Shown: positions 49,021 to 57,954 of the stretch, in pieces
How positions within the stretch are numbered: the stretch's first letter is position 1
Layout: each line of letters begins with the position of its first letter
DNA from: Acidisoma sp. PAMC 29798
GTDB taxonomy: Bacteria > Pseudomonadota > Alphaproteobacteria > Acetobacterales > Acetobacteraceae
NCBI RefSeq assembly: GCF_030252425.1
Contig: NZ_CP126994.1
Span: 3,777,001-3,841,000, forward strand
Length of the DNA: 64,000 nucleotides
Reading direction: 5' to 3'
Translations under genes and position numbers: made by a program
The notes under the pieces: generated by a model
What the model was told of the DNA's origin: nothing
Databases searched by the model: none
What the model saw: the letters and a program-made list of their open reading frames with translations, nothing else

Positions 49021-50520
49021 CTGAACCCTCTTCTTCTCCTGATTGTCGCCACCGGCCTGATCCGTCTCGTGATGGGCTGGGCCTTGGGACTCGGCGTGGA
49101 CGAGACCTATATGGTCGCGGCCAGCCGCCATCTCGCCCTGTCCTATTACGACCACCCCCCGGTGTCCTGGTGGCTGACCCATGCGGCGATGAGCCTGACC
49201 GGCAGCGACGCGCCGGTGGTCGTCCGCATGCCGTTCATCCTGCTCTTCGCGCTCACCACCTGGCTGATGGCGCGGCTGACGACCGATCTGTTCGACGCGC
49301 GGGCCGGGCTTTGGGCCGCCGTCATCCTCAACCTCTCGCCCGTCTATGCCATCACAGCCGGCGGCTGGGTGCTGCCGGATGGCCCACTCGACTGCGCGCT
49401 CCTCGGCTTCGCGATCTTTGCGGCGCGAGCGGTGGGTGTCGTGCCCTGTCGCAACACCTGGCTGAACTGGCTCGGCGCGGGCCTCTTCGCCGGCCTTGCC
49501 ATGCTGTCCAAATACAATGCGGCGCTGGTGCTGATCGGACTGCCCGCCTTCCTGCTGACAACCCGCCATGGCCGCACCTGGCTGGGGCGGCCCGAGCCCT
49601 GGGTCGCTGGATTGGTCGCGGTCCTCATCTTCAGCCCGGTCATCGTCTGGAACCTCGCCCATGGCTGGGCCTCCTTCGCCTTCCAGGGCAGCCGCGCGGG
49701 CGGTCTTCGCTTCCAGCCCTTGGCCCCCTTCGGCGTCTGGGCGGGGGAGGCCTTGTTCGTCCTGCCCTGGATCTGGCTGCCACTGATCCTGCTCTGGCTG
49801 CGCGCCCTGCGGCGTGGTCCGACCGAGCCGCGTGGCTGGCTGCTCGCCCTGCTGGCGGCGACCCCCATCCTGTTATTCGCGATCGTCGCCCTCTGGTCGT
49901 CCCGCCATATCCTGTTCCACTGGTCGACCCCCGGCACGCTGATGCTGTTTCCCCTGCTCGGCGCCGAAATCTCCCGCCGCATGGCCCTCGGCGCGCCGAG
50001 GCTGCGCCGGACGATGATCGGCACCGCCGCGTTCCTGCTGGTCGTGCTGGCCCTTGCCGGCAGTGAAATGCGCCTGAACTGGGTCTCGGCCCTTTTCGGG
50101 CCGCGCGTCCTCGCCCATGCCGGCGATGTCGCGGGGGCGGTGAACTGGAGCGGCCTGAAGCCGGAGCTGGAGGCGCGGGGCTTGCTGACAACACCGGGCC
50201 TGGTGATCGGCGTCACCCGGTGGAGCGATGCCGGCAAGATCGACTACGAACTCGGCGGCACCATTCCGGTGGTGATCCTGGTGGCGGACGCTCGAGAATA
50301 CGGCATTTTGGCGCCGCCTGCGCGATTTGCCGGACGACCGATCCTCATGCTGGTGCCGCGTTCGGACCCCGCGGAACTCGCCGCCCGCTTTTCACCCTTA
50401 TTCGCCCACCTGACGGTCCTGCCGTCTTTGCCGATCCTGTTTGCAGGCTTTCCGATGATGACCATATCGGTGCTGAGGGGCGATGGTTTTGACGGCTCAA
50501 CCCTTAGAAAAAAGCACTAG
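49021..50520 (+). CDS. GT39-family membrane glycosyltransferase (ArnT/PMT-like)
   Basis: About 499 residues with ten or more membrane helices. The conserved first loop GLGVDETYMVAASRHLALSY, then YDHPPV, carries the catalytic Asp of GT-C glycosyltransferases that use polyprenyl-phosphate sugars, such as ArnT. The first usual start codons (GTG 49069, ATG 49072) would remove membrane helix 1; the frame stays open upstream and encodes that helix (PLLLLIVATGLIRLVMGWAL). A CTG at 49021, seven bases after AGGAC, is the likely start. Acceptor unknown; lipid A or a surface polymer is probable. Confidence 0.85.
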   Translation: MNPLLLLIVATGLIRLVMGWALGLGVDETYMVAASRHLALSYYDHPPVSWWLTHAAMSLTGSDAPVVVRMPFILLFALTTWLMARLTTDLFDARAGLWAAVILNLSPVYAITAGGWVLPDGPLDCALLGFAIFAARAVGVVPCRNTWLNWLGAGLFAGLAMLSKYNAALVLIGLPAFLLTTRHGRTWLGRPEPWVAGLVAVLIFSPVIVWNLAHGWASFAFQGSRAGGLRFQPLAPFGVWAGEALFVLPWIWLPLILLWLRALRRGPTEPRGWLLALLAATPILLFAIVALWSSRHILFHWSTPGTLMLFPLLGAEISRRMALGAPRLRRTMIGTAAFLLVVLALAGSEMRLNWVSALFGPRVLAHAGDVAGAVNWSGLKPELEARGLLTTPGLVIGVTRWSDAGKIDYELGGTIPVVILVADAREYGILAPPARFAGRPILMLVPRSDPAELAARFSPLFAHLTVLPSLPILFAGFPMMTISVLRGDGFDGSTLRKKH

Positions 50521-50608
50521 CGCAACAAAACGTGAGTAGGCCGTCTGGTCCAGTTGCATACGCGCCTCAGGGCGCTTCTAATCCCGCCGCCTTTGACGGA
50601 GCCAAGCC

Positions 50609-51235
50609 TTGGACACGCAGATACCGACGCCCTCGACAAACATCGATCGACCGAGCCAGGAGGAGGCAGAAGCAGCCGTTCGTACCCTGCTGCGCTGGGC
50701 GGGCGAAGACCCGACCCGCGAAGGGTTGCGTGACACGCCCGGGCGTGTCACCCGCGCGTATGGGGAGTATTTCGGTGGCTATACCATCGACCCCGTTTCG
50801 CTGCTGACGCGCACCTTCTCCGAGACCGAAGGCTATGACGAGATCGTTCTGCTGCGTGATATTCGCTTCGAGAGCTGTTGCGAACATCACATGGCGCCGA
50901 TCATCGGCCGCGCCCATGTCGCCTATCTTCCGCGCACGCGCGTCGTCGGCATCAGCAAGCTGGCGCGCGTGGTCGATGCCTATGCCCGCCGCCTGCAAAT
51001 CCAGGAAAAGATGACGGCGCAAATCGCCAATACGATCGACGAGGTGTTGCAGCCCTTGGGCGTCGCCGTCGTGATTGAGGCGGTGCATCAATGCATGACG
51101 ACGCGCGGGGTGCATCGTCCCGGCACCAGCCTCACCACCAGCCGGATGCTCGGCGCTTTCCGCACCAATGATGCGACACGACGGGAAGTGATGGCGATGA
51201 TCCAGCGACCCGGCACCGGCACCCGCGAGGGGTAG
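50609..51235 (+). CDS. folE: GTP cyclohydrolase I
   Basis: 208-residue type I enzyme, first step of folate synthesis (GTP to dihydroneopterin triphosphate). Zinc ligands in [10 protein letters not shown] and VHQCMTTRG; the substrate loop [18 protein letters not shown] and the end [13 protein letters not shown] are standard. Starts with TTG at 50609, seven bases after GGAG. Monocistronic as seen. Confidence 0.95.
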   Translation: MDTQIPTPSTNIDRPSQEEAEAAVRTLLRWAGEDPTREGLRDTPGRVTRAYGEYFGGYTIDPVSLLTRTFSETEGYDEIVLLRDIRFESCCEHHMAPIIGRAHVAYLPRTRVVGISKLARVVDAYARRLQIQEKMTAQIANTIDEVLQPLGVAVVIEAVHQCMTTRGVHRPGTSLTTSRMLGAFRTNDATRREVMAMIQRPGTGTREG

Positions 51236-51243
51236 CTTTTTCT

Positions 51244-51343
51244 CGTCATCCCCGACTTGATCGTGGGACCGACCCGTTGCGACGCCCACACATCGTCAGG
51301 GCGCCGCAACGGGCAGGCCCGCGGATCAAGTCCGCGGGTGACA
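51244..51343. repeat. 101-bp-type palindromic intergenic element, copy D
   Basis: CGTCAT at the left; the right end reads GTGACA, a degenerate ATGACG. The inner CCCGTTGCGACGCCC pairs with GGCGCCGCAACGGG. It fills most of the gap between convergent folE and the ankyrin gene. Confidence 0.75.
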
Positions 51344-51368
51344 GCTTAGGTTGGAGCGCCAGCCTTTT

Positions 51369-51893
51369 CTAAACCTCGCTCTTCAGCCGATCATAGATCG
51401 TCGGGTCGCTTTGGCCGGTCGCAAGATCGAGCGCCGTCCGGCCTTCCTCGTCCGCGAGGCCGGGATCGGCACCGGATTCGAGCAACAGATCGACCATCGC
51501 CGCGCGCCCGAACATGACGGCGAACATCAGCGGCGTGCGGCCCATGTCGTTGCGGGCATCCACCGCCGCACCAGCCGCGATCAGCCGCGCCGCAATCTCC
51601 CGCTCATCCTTGAAAGCGACGCCGGCGAGTGCGGTCGCGCCCTTGGCATCCCGCGCATCGACATCGGCGCCCGCCTTCAACAGAAGCTCGACCACACCGG
51701 CATGGCCATTGTACGAGGCGAGAATGATGGGCGGAAAGCCACGGCTGTTGGGCCGGTTTGGGTCCACGCCCTGGCGCAGAAACTCCGCCAGCAATTCTTC
51801 CCGGCCATCTCGCGCCGCACCGTAATACAAAAGCTCGACCTGTTCCTCGGTCAGCCCAGGTGGTGCCTCCGGTGTCTCGTCCGGTTCGGTCAT
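51369..51893 (-). CDS. Ankyrin repeat protein
   Basis: 174 residues with about four ankyrin repeats: DPNRPNSRGFPPIILASYNG, DVDARDAKGATALAGVAFKD, AVDARNDMGRTPLMFAVMFG and DPGLADEEGRTALDLATG. No signal peptide, so a cytoplasmic binding protein. The ATG at 51893 overlaps the MOSC gene stop by four bases. Last gene of the fusion/MOSC/ankyrin operon. Partner unknown. Ankyrin proteins are not by themselves a sign of host interaction. Confidence 0.88.
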   Translation of the reverse strand: MTEPDETPEAPPGLTEEQVELLYYGAARDGREELLAEFLRQGVDPNRPNSRGFPPIILASYNGHAGVVELLLKAGADVDARDAKGATALAGVAFKDEREIAARLIAAGAAVDARNDMGRTPLMFAVMFGRAAMVDLLLESGADPGLADEEGRTALDLATGQSDPTIYDRLKSEV

Positions 51894-52744
51894 CCCACGT
51901 CCTTTGGTGGGATTGGGCGCAGATTGCTCTCCCCGGCCTCGAGCACCGTGATGCGGTCGCCGATCGCGATCCGGCCGGGTCCATCGGGGATCAAATTCTG
52001 GCCGAACATCACGCCGCCCTGGGCCCGCCGGATGCGCCCCAAGGCGCGCAGTGGCTCGGTCTTGTCCGGTCTCTCCCCAGTGGTTTGATCCACCGTCGTG
52101 ACCGCACACCGGGCGCATGGCTTGGCCACGCGGAAGGTGACATCGCCGATGCGGATACGCTTCCAGCGATCTTCTTCCCAGGCGGAGAGGCCACTGACGA
52201 CGATATTGGGCCGAAACCGGGTCATGCCGATCGGATGGTCGAGTTCCTGGTTGAGGGCATCGAGGGAGGCGAGATTCGTCAACAACACGGGGAAGCCGTC
52301 ACTGAAGGCCGCGCGGTCACCCGGCGCGCCGAAGGCCGGGTCCACCGGCCGCACATCCATATCGTCCATATAAACCAGGCCGCAGGGGAGGCCGAGCCGA
52401 TCGCTCAGCCAGGCCGCCGCGTCCGGACCCGCATCGAGCGCCGGCACAGGGTCGCTCCAGACCATGACCTGCCGCCGTTCGGCCGAGGCTTTGGGGATCG
52501 GCACCGTCATTGCGGGCGCATCGTCTGACGACAGGATCAGCCCGCCGGGCCCGGCATGGGCCCCGACGCGCGCCATGATTGGCAGCGCCCGCTGCGTCAG
52601 AAAGGTGCCGTCGGGCTGCACCACCATCCAGCGGCGATCGTGCTCGAAACCCCAGATTGCGACATCGACCGTATCGCGCGCATAGCCGCGCAAGGCCTTG
52701 ACGGGGTAGAGCCAGAGGTCGTCGACGATCGGACTATCGTCCAC
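51890..52744 (-). CDS. MOSC-domain protein
   Basis: 284 residues: N-terminal MOSC_N barrel (IVDDLWLYPVKALRGYARDT) and C-terminal MOSC domain with the conserved Cys in KPCARCAVTTVDQTTGE. Relatives (YcbX, mARC) bind sulfurated molybdenum cofactor and reduce N-hydroxylated compounds. GTG 52744 has AAGGGAAAGG just before it; a longer reading overlaps the next gene. Eleven bases after the methyltransferase-glycosyltransferase gene. Confidence 0.9.
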   Translation of the reverse strand: MDDSPIVDDLWLYPVKALRGYARDTVDVAIWGFEHDRRWMVVQPDGTFLTQRALPIMARVGAHAGPGGLILSSDDAPAMTVPIPKASAERRQVMVWSDPVPALDAGPDAAAWLSDRLGLPCGLVYMDDMDVRPVDPAFGAPGDRAAFSDGFPVLLTNLASLDALNQELDHPIGMTRFRPNIVVSGLSAWEEDRWKRIRIGDVTFRVAKPCARCAVTTVDQTTGERPDKTEPLRALGRIRRAQGGVMFGQNLIPDGPGRIAIGDRITVLEAGESNLRPIPPKDVG

Positions 52745-52755
52745 GGCCTTTCCCT

Positions 52756-54465
52756 TCAGGTCGCAAGTGCAGGCACCCGTTCCAGCAAGGCGCGGGTCAA
52801 GACGTCGCGCCGCTGGATCAGGCTGCGATACCACAGCACGCGATCGGCCATCTGATAGGCATCCATCCGGGTCGTGGCGATCAGGTGTCGCGCCGACTCC
52901 GCCAACGGAAGGGCGAGTGCCGGCATCTGAACGAGCCTGACCAGGCGATCATACAGCTCCTCCCCATCGCGGAAGATCAGACCGTTGACGCCATCCTCGA
53001 TCGAACCCGCATAGACGATGGGGCTGGCCAGGGCGACAGCCCGCGCCCCACCGGCTTCGATAAACTTGAGGTCGGACTTCGCCCTGTTGAAGGGCGTATC
53101 GCGCAGCGGCATGAAGCTGATCTCGCACTGCGCGAGCAAACCGACATAGGTCTGGTAATCGCAGAGCGGCGTGAAGGATTTGTGCGGCGTTTCCAACGCC
53201 TCAAAAAATGCCTGATCGTTGACGACGCTGAATTGCAGGCGCGAACCGAGCGCGGCGGCGGCGGCGTTCAGGGCCGGCATGTAAGGCTCCCAGTCCTGCT
53301 GCCGGTTGAGCGCCCCGAAGAACAGCGTCATCGTGTCGTTCGATTTGAAATTCATAGGCGGCATCAATTGCATGATGCCGTTGCGGAAGACCCTGACTTC
53401 GGGATTCTGCTCACGCAACGTCTCGGCCAGCACATTGGTGCTCGTCTGCACGGCATGCGCCGCGCGGAAGTTCATCAGGTTATCGTCTCTCAGACCGGGC
53501 AGAAAATCCGGCAGGTCATCGAATTCGGTCACCACCAGGAAGCCGCGTCGCAGCAGGTAGCGGAAGATCGCCAGCCCTTCCTCACCCACGAGCAGGGGTC
53601 GATGCAGAATGCAGATCGCCGGCAGGTCAACCGTGGGTTGCGGAAACTTATCCAGCTCCCCCACTTGCACGATGACGGAGGCATCGGTCTGCAAGGCCCG
53701 GAACGGGTGAATGACGCGAATGTCGCTCACCCCCGCATAAGGGCTCAACATGGTGCCGCGCACCGCGAAACGCGGTTGCTCCACGCGTCTTGCACGCCAG
53801 ACATACTGCAGCGGCGCCGAGCGGGAGATATAGCTCTCGCGGGACACACCAAGCCGCGCCAAAGTCTCAGCGATCGCATCGGCGAAATGCGCCGGGCCTT
53901 CGCGATCGAAAATCCGGGCCGTGACGTCACACAGGGTCAGGCCCGCCCCAAGCAAGGCTTTGCGCATCGTCTCCTGGGTGAACCAGCGCAGATGTGTGCG
54001 GTCGAGTATGCCGCTGTCATCATAGTCGAAGGTGCCGTCGATCAGACGGCGCGCAACACTCCAATGGCCGACGTTCGGCACGCAGATTAGCATGACGCCC
54101 GTCTCGCTCAACAACGCCGCATGCTCACGCAGAATCCTCCACGGATCCTTCAGATGCTCCAGCACATCGCCATAGATGATACAGTCATAACCGCCGGGAA
54201 CCTCGAAGGGCAGCGGCCCGGTTTCGACATCCAGAAGCGCCACCTCCGACAGCCGGGTCGCGGCGACCCGAAGGGCGGCAATGTCGGTATCGACGCCGAG
54301 GTAGCGCACGCGGGGGTTGCGCCGGCGATGCACCGCCCCCAGCAAGCCCATATGACATCCGACATCGAGCACGACCTTGGCATCGGCCGGGATGCGGTCC
54401 AGCAAGTCAGGGTTCAGATTGTCGGGGTAGGAGGTGACGACCGGCGCATCCTGCGTGAGGCTCAA
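52756..54465 (-). CDS. Class I methyltransferase fused to a glycosyltransferase-like domain
   Basis: 569 residues. Residues about 25-210 form a SAM-dependent methyltransferase (VVLDVGCHMG at 31-40, then YGDVLEHLKDPWRIL and CVPNVGHWSV). From about 235 a GT4-like domain follows: ILHRPLLVGEEGLAIFRYLL, EFDDLPDF, LFFGALNRQQDWEPYM, and a C-terminal IEAGGARAVALASPIVYAGS, then SIEDGVNGLIF. TTG 54465 has GGGAGGA at the right distance, while GTG 54492 would put that site inside the gene. Such fusions occur in surface polysaccharide loci, but here there is none around it. Confidence 0.83.
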   Translation of the reverse strand: MSLTQDAPVVTSYPDNLNPDLLDRIPADAKVVLDVGCHMGLLGAVHRRRNPRVRYLGVDTDIAALRVAATRLSEVALLDVETGPLPFEVPGGYDCIIYGDVLEHLKDPWRILREHAALLSETGVMLICVPNVGHWSVARRLIDGTFDYDDSGILDRTHLRWFTQETMRKALLGAGLTLCDVTARIFDREGPAHFADAIAETLARLGVSRESYISRSAPLQYVWRARRVEQPRFAVRGTMLSPYAGVSDIRVIHPFRALQTDASVIVQVGELDKFPQPTVDLPAICILHRPLLVGEEGLAIFRYLLRRGFLVVTEFDDLPDFLPGLRDDNLMNFRAAHAVQTSTNVLAETLREQNPEVRVFRNGIMQLMPPMNFKSNDTMTLFFGALNRQQDWEPYMPALNAAAAALGSRLQFSVVNDQAFFEALETPHKSFTPLCDYQTYVGLLAQCEISFMPLRDTPFNRAKSDLKFIEAGGARAVALASPIVYAGSIEDGVNGLIFRDGEELYDRLVRLVQMPALALPLAESARHLIATTRMDAYQMADRVLWYRSLIQRRDVLTRALLERVPALAT

Positions 54466-54640
54466 AGTCGTCTTTCCTCCCTTAGCAAGCACGCGCGCTT
54501 GGAGCGGCTGATGTCCGACCGAACTCTATGCTGCACTGCATGATAAGGGCGCATGGGAGCGTCAGCGTCATAAACGCTGGCAGCATAACCCAGCGGCGCG
54601 CAAAAACCCACCGCTAGCAAATGATGCGACGAGGTTCGAT

Positions 54641-56116
54641 ATGGATGTTCTCAGCAAGTCGGTCGGGACGGTTTTCCCCGCGACCCAGACGACCATCACC
54701 GCCATCGCAGGCGATGGAATCGGGCCCGAGGTCATGCGGGCCGTCCAGCGCATCCTGGCCGCCGCGGGCGCGATGATCACCTGGGAAGAGGCCGAAGCCG
54801 GCGCTGAAGTCTTCCGCCGTGGCATCGCCTCCGGCGTGCCGCAGGACACGCTGGACAGCATCGCCCGCACTGGCTTGGTCCTGAAAGGACCGCTCGAGAC
54901 GCCCGTGGGTTTCGGCGGCAAGTCCGCCAACGTCACCCTGCGCAAGTTCTTCGAGCTTTATGCCAATATCCGCCCGGTGCGTGAGCTGCCTGGCATCACG
55001 ACGCCCTTCAGCGGCCGCGGCATCGACCTCGTCATCGTGCGCGAGAACGTCGAGGACCTCTATACCGGCATCGAGCATATGCAGACCGCCGGCGCCGCCC
55101 AATGCCTTAAGCTCATTACCGAGCCCGGATCGGAGCGGATCATCCGCCTCGCTTTCGCCCTGACCCAGGCCGAGGCCCGCTCGCGCCTCGTCTGCGCCAC
55201 CAAGGCGAATATCATGAAAATGACCGAGGGCATGATGAAGCGCGTGTTTGAGCGCGTTTCGCCCGAATACGCCTCGGTCACGCCCACGCATATGATCATC
55301 GACAATTGCGCCCATCAGCTCGTGATCGCCCCGGAACAGTTTGATGTCATCGTCGCCACGAACATGAACGGCGACATCATCAGCGATCTGGCAGCCGGCC
55401 TGGTCGGCGGCCTGGGCGTTGCGCAATCCGCAAATATCGGTGACAGCGCGGCGATGTTCGAGGCGGTGCACGGGTCCGCCCCGCAAATCGCTGGCAAGGA
55501 CCTCGCCAACCCGACCGCCCTGCTGCTGTCCACGGTCATGATGCTGCGCCATATCCGCGACTTCACAGCCGCCGAAAAGGTCGAGCAGGCGCTGCTCGTG
55601 ACGCTGGAGGAAGGCCGCAACCTGACCGGGGATGTGGCGCCCAAGGGTACCGGCGTCGGCACCACCGCCTTTACCGAGCAGGTGATCGCCAATCTCGGCC
55701 GGGTCAGCCGCTACCCGTCGCGCCAGTATCAGCCGCTCCAGATGCCGGTCTGGCCGGATGTCGTGTGGCACCGCCCGACCCTGCATGAGACGGTGGGCCT
55801 CGATGTCTTTGTCGAGACCGATGCGGCGCCCGAAGCCCTTGCGGCGTCGTTGCAGGCGGTGATCGGCGGCTCGGCCTTCACCTTGAAGATGATCGAAAAT
55901 CGCGGCGCCCAGGTCTGGCCAGCGCGAACCGGCAAGCCGTTCCTGGTCGATCTGTTCCGCTGCCGCTTCATGCTGTCCGCGCCGACGGGCAATGCCGACG
56001 CCGAGATCGCGCAGCTCATCGGCCGGATCAGTGCCGGGCATCACTGGATGCATTTGGAGAAGCTGCAGCGGTTCGATGGGGTCGATGGCTATACGCTCGC
56101 TCAGGGCGAGAATTAG
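54641..56116 (+). CDS. icd: Isocitrate dehydrogenase, long type with C-terminal extension
   Basis: 491 residues. Isocitrate-binding VTLRKFFELYANIRPVREL and VRENVEDLYTGIEHM; metal Asp in ATNMNGDIISDLAAGL; cofactor region EAVHGSAPQIAGKDLANPTA. The last ~140 residues (from about 350, PVWPDVVWHRPTLHETVGLD) are the extra domain of the Thermus/Rickettsia-type enzyme. It makes 2-oxoglutarate and CO2. Specificity for NADP or NAD cannot be settled by eye. GAGG lies seven bases before ATG 54641. The 175-base upstream gap has CAGCGT-CATAA-ACGCTG at 54563-54579, a short palindrome. Confidence 0.92.
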   Translation: MDVLSKSVGTVFPATQTTITAIAGDGIGPEVMRAVQRILAAAGAMITWEEAEAGAEVFRRGIASGVPQDTLDSIARTGLVLKGPLETPVGFGGKSANVTLRKFFELYANIRPVRELPGITTPFSGRGIDLVIVRENVEDLYTGIEHMQTAGAAQCLKLITEPGSERIIRLAFALTQAEARSRLVCATKANIMKMTEGMMKRVFERVSPEYASVTPTHMIIDNCAHQLVIAPEQFDVIVATNMNGDIISDLAAGLVGGLGVAQSANIGDSAAMFEAVHGSAPQIAGKDLANPTALLLSTVMMLRHIRDFTAAEKVEQALLVTLEEGRNLTGDVAPKGTGVGTTAFTEQVIANLGRVSRYPSRQYQPLQMPVWPDVVWHRPTLHETVGLDVFVETDAAPEALAASLQAVIGGSAFTLKMIENRGAQVWPARTGKPFLVDLFRCRFMLSAPTGNADAEIAQLIGRISAGHHWMHLEKLQRFDGVDGYTLAQGEN

Positions 56117-56134
56117 ACCGGGTTTCGTCCCGCC

Positions 56135-56527
56135 CTACGCGTGGCGCGTCGTCGATCGCTCGACCCGCGCCCGCAAGGGGTCCGCCAGATCAGTCCAGAG
56201 TCGCTTGGTCACAGCGCGCGCCACCCAAACCCCCGCAATACGGGGTTTGCCGTCAACCACAACACGCACGCGCTTTAAGGTATAGGCACTGCCCTCATAG
56301 GCGATCAACCGGGGTTGGGCGGCGGCCGTAAGATGCGCCACGAAGCCTGAGACCGCCGCGCCGCGTGACCGGCTGACCGAGGCATAGCGGGCGCCCCAAT
56401 TGCCGATATGGACGCGGGTCCATCCCTCCAGCCGCGCCGGACGAAGGGTGCGGCCGATCCGCGGATCCCCGGCGATCTGCCCGAGCAGGGTCGGATCGCG
56501 GAGAGAGCCGTACAGAAAGATCAGCAC
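56135..56527 (-). CDS. Gamma-glutamylcyclotransferase-family (AIG2-like) protein
   Basis: 130 residues with the GGCT-fold start MLIFLYGSLRDPTLLG, where YGSL is the binding loop, and the Glu of AYEGSAYTLKRVRV near residue 78 in the catalytic place. Members cyclise gamma-glutamyl amines or cleave glutathione; the exact substrate is unknown. Starts with GTG at 56527, seven bases after the pgm stop, so third gene of galU-pgm-GGCT. Confidence 0.85.
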   Translation of the reverse strand: MLIFLYGSLRDPTLLGQIAGDPRIGRTLRPARLEGWTRVHIGNWGARYASVSRSRGAAVSGFVAHLTAAAQPRLIAYEGSAYTLKRVRVVVDGKPRIAGVWVARAVTKRLWTDLADPLRARVERSTTRHA

Positions 56528-56533
56528 GCGGGT

Positions 56534-57943
56534 TTAGTGACCCGAAGACGCACCCGTGAAATCTGGCGCCGCGAGGCCGGAGGCTTGGAGCTGCTCGGCG
56601 AGCGCGGCCTTCAGCCGCTCCAGCCCTTGCTCGTTCTTCGCCTCGGCACGGGCGACGAGCACAGACTGGGTATTGGAGGCCCGTAGCAACCACCAGCCGT
56701 CCGCCGTCGTGACGCGAACGCCGTCGATATCGGAAACCTTGGCACCCGACGCACTCAGCCGCGCCGCCACTTCCGCGATGACGCCGAACTTGCGTTCATC
56801 GGCACAGTCGAACCGCAGTTCCGGGGTATTCACCACCGCCGGCAGGGCGCCGCGCAGTTCGGCAAGGCTCAGCGGTGACCGCGCCACGATGCCCAGCAAG
56901 CGGATGGCGGCATACAGCGCATCGTCAAAGCCGAACCACTTATCCGCGAAGAAGACATGCCCAGACATTTCGGCCGCCAACGGCGAGCCCGTCTCGGCCA
57001 TCTTCGCCTTGATCAGGCTGTGACCGGTTTTCCACATCAGCGGCGTGCCGCCCGCGCGGGCGATTTCGTCGAACAGGACCTGGCTCGCCTTGACGTCGGA
57101 AATAATGATGCCCCTGGGGTAGGACTTCAGCACATCGCGCGCCAGGATGACGAGCAACTGGTCCCCGAACAGGATATTGCCCTCGCCATCGACCGCGCCG
57201 ATGCGGTCCGCATCGCCATCGAAGGCGATGCCGAGGTCGGCGCCCTTGTCCTTGACCGTCTTGATCAGCACTTCGAGGTTCTTCGGAACCGTGGGGTCCG
57301 GATGGTGGTTGGGGAAACGGCCGTCGATATCGGCATAGAGAACAGTATGCTCACCCGGAATGTGGTGGATGAGCTTCTGCAACACTTCTCCGGCGGCACC
57401 GTTGCCATTGTCCCAGACGATCTTGAGCTTCTGGTCCCCGCCATCCCAATCCCGCGCCAGACGCGCGACATAGTCGTCCGTGATGTCCAAATCTTTTTCA
57501 TGACCGGTCGTCTCGGCAACCACATCCCCGGCGGCAGAGAGCCGACCGAGTTCAGTGATGTCCGCGCCGAAAAACGGCTTGCGGCCGATCATCATCTTGA
57601 AGCCGTTATATTCCGGCGGATTGTGGCTGCCCGTGACCATGACGGCGCCATCGGTATCGCGGGTGAAGGCTGCGAAATACAGCAATGGCGTCGGACCACG
57701 GCCGACACGGATGACGTTCATGCCGGAGGCCTTGAGACCCTCGACCAAAGGCTGCTCCAAATCCGGCGAATGCGTGCGGCCGTCATAGCCAACGGCCACG
57801 GTATTGCCGCCCTTGCGGGCGATCATGCTGCCGAAGGTACGGCCAATCGCGAAACCATCCGCAGGATTAAGCGTTTTGCCGACGACGCCCCGGATATCGT
57901 ATTCCCGCAGGGAGGTCGGGTCGAAGCTATGGGAAAATGTCAT
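56534..57943 (-). CDS. Phosphomannomutase/phosphoglucomutase
   Basis: 469-residue alpha-D-phosphohexomutase, AlgC type. Phosphoserine in VTGSHNPPEYNGFKMM, metal loop FDGDADRIGA, sugar loop WKTGHSLIKAKM and phosphate-binding C-terminal domain RASNTQSVLVARAEA. Interconverts hexose 1- and 6-phosphates for nucleotide sugar supply. ATG 57943 with a normal family beginning (SLREYDIRGVVG). Eleven bases after galU; together they make UDP-glucose. Confidence 0.94.
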   Translation of the reverse strand: MTFSHSFDPTSLREYDIRGVVGKTLNPADGFAIGRTFGSMIARKGGNTVAVGYDGRTHSPDLEQPLVEGLKASGMNVIRVGRGPTPLLYFAAFTRDTDGAVMVTGSHNPPEYNGFKMMIGRKPFFGADITELGRLSAAGDVVAETTGHEKDLDITDDYVARLARDWDGGDQKLKIVWDNGNGAAGEVLQKLIHHIPGEHTVLYADIDGRFPNHHPDPTVPKNLEVLIKTVKDKGADLGIAFDGDADRIGAVDGEGNILFGDQLLVILARDVLKSYPRGIIISDVKASQVLFDEIARAGGTPLMWKTGHSLIKAKMAETGSPLAAEMSGHVFFADKWFGFDDALYAAIRLLGIVARSPLSLAELRGALPAVVNTPELRFDCADERKFGVIAEVAARLSASGAKVSDIDGVRVTTADGWWLLRASNTQSVLVARAEAKNEQGLERLKAALAEQLQASGLAAPDFTGASSGH

Positions 57944-57954
57944 CGGCCCAACTC

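Noticed and set aside
48972-50066. Alternative plus-strand frame over the GT39 gene starting at ATG 48972
   Set aside because: Its translation is Arg/Pro-rich and lacks the membrane helices and the DETYM/DHPPV motif found in the correct frame.
54614-56053. Minus-strand open frame of ~479 codons opposite icd
   Set aside because: Antisense to isocitrate dehydrogenase, no recognisable protein.
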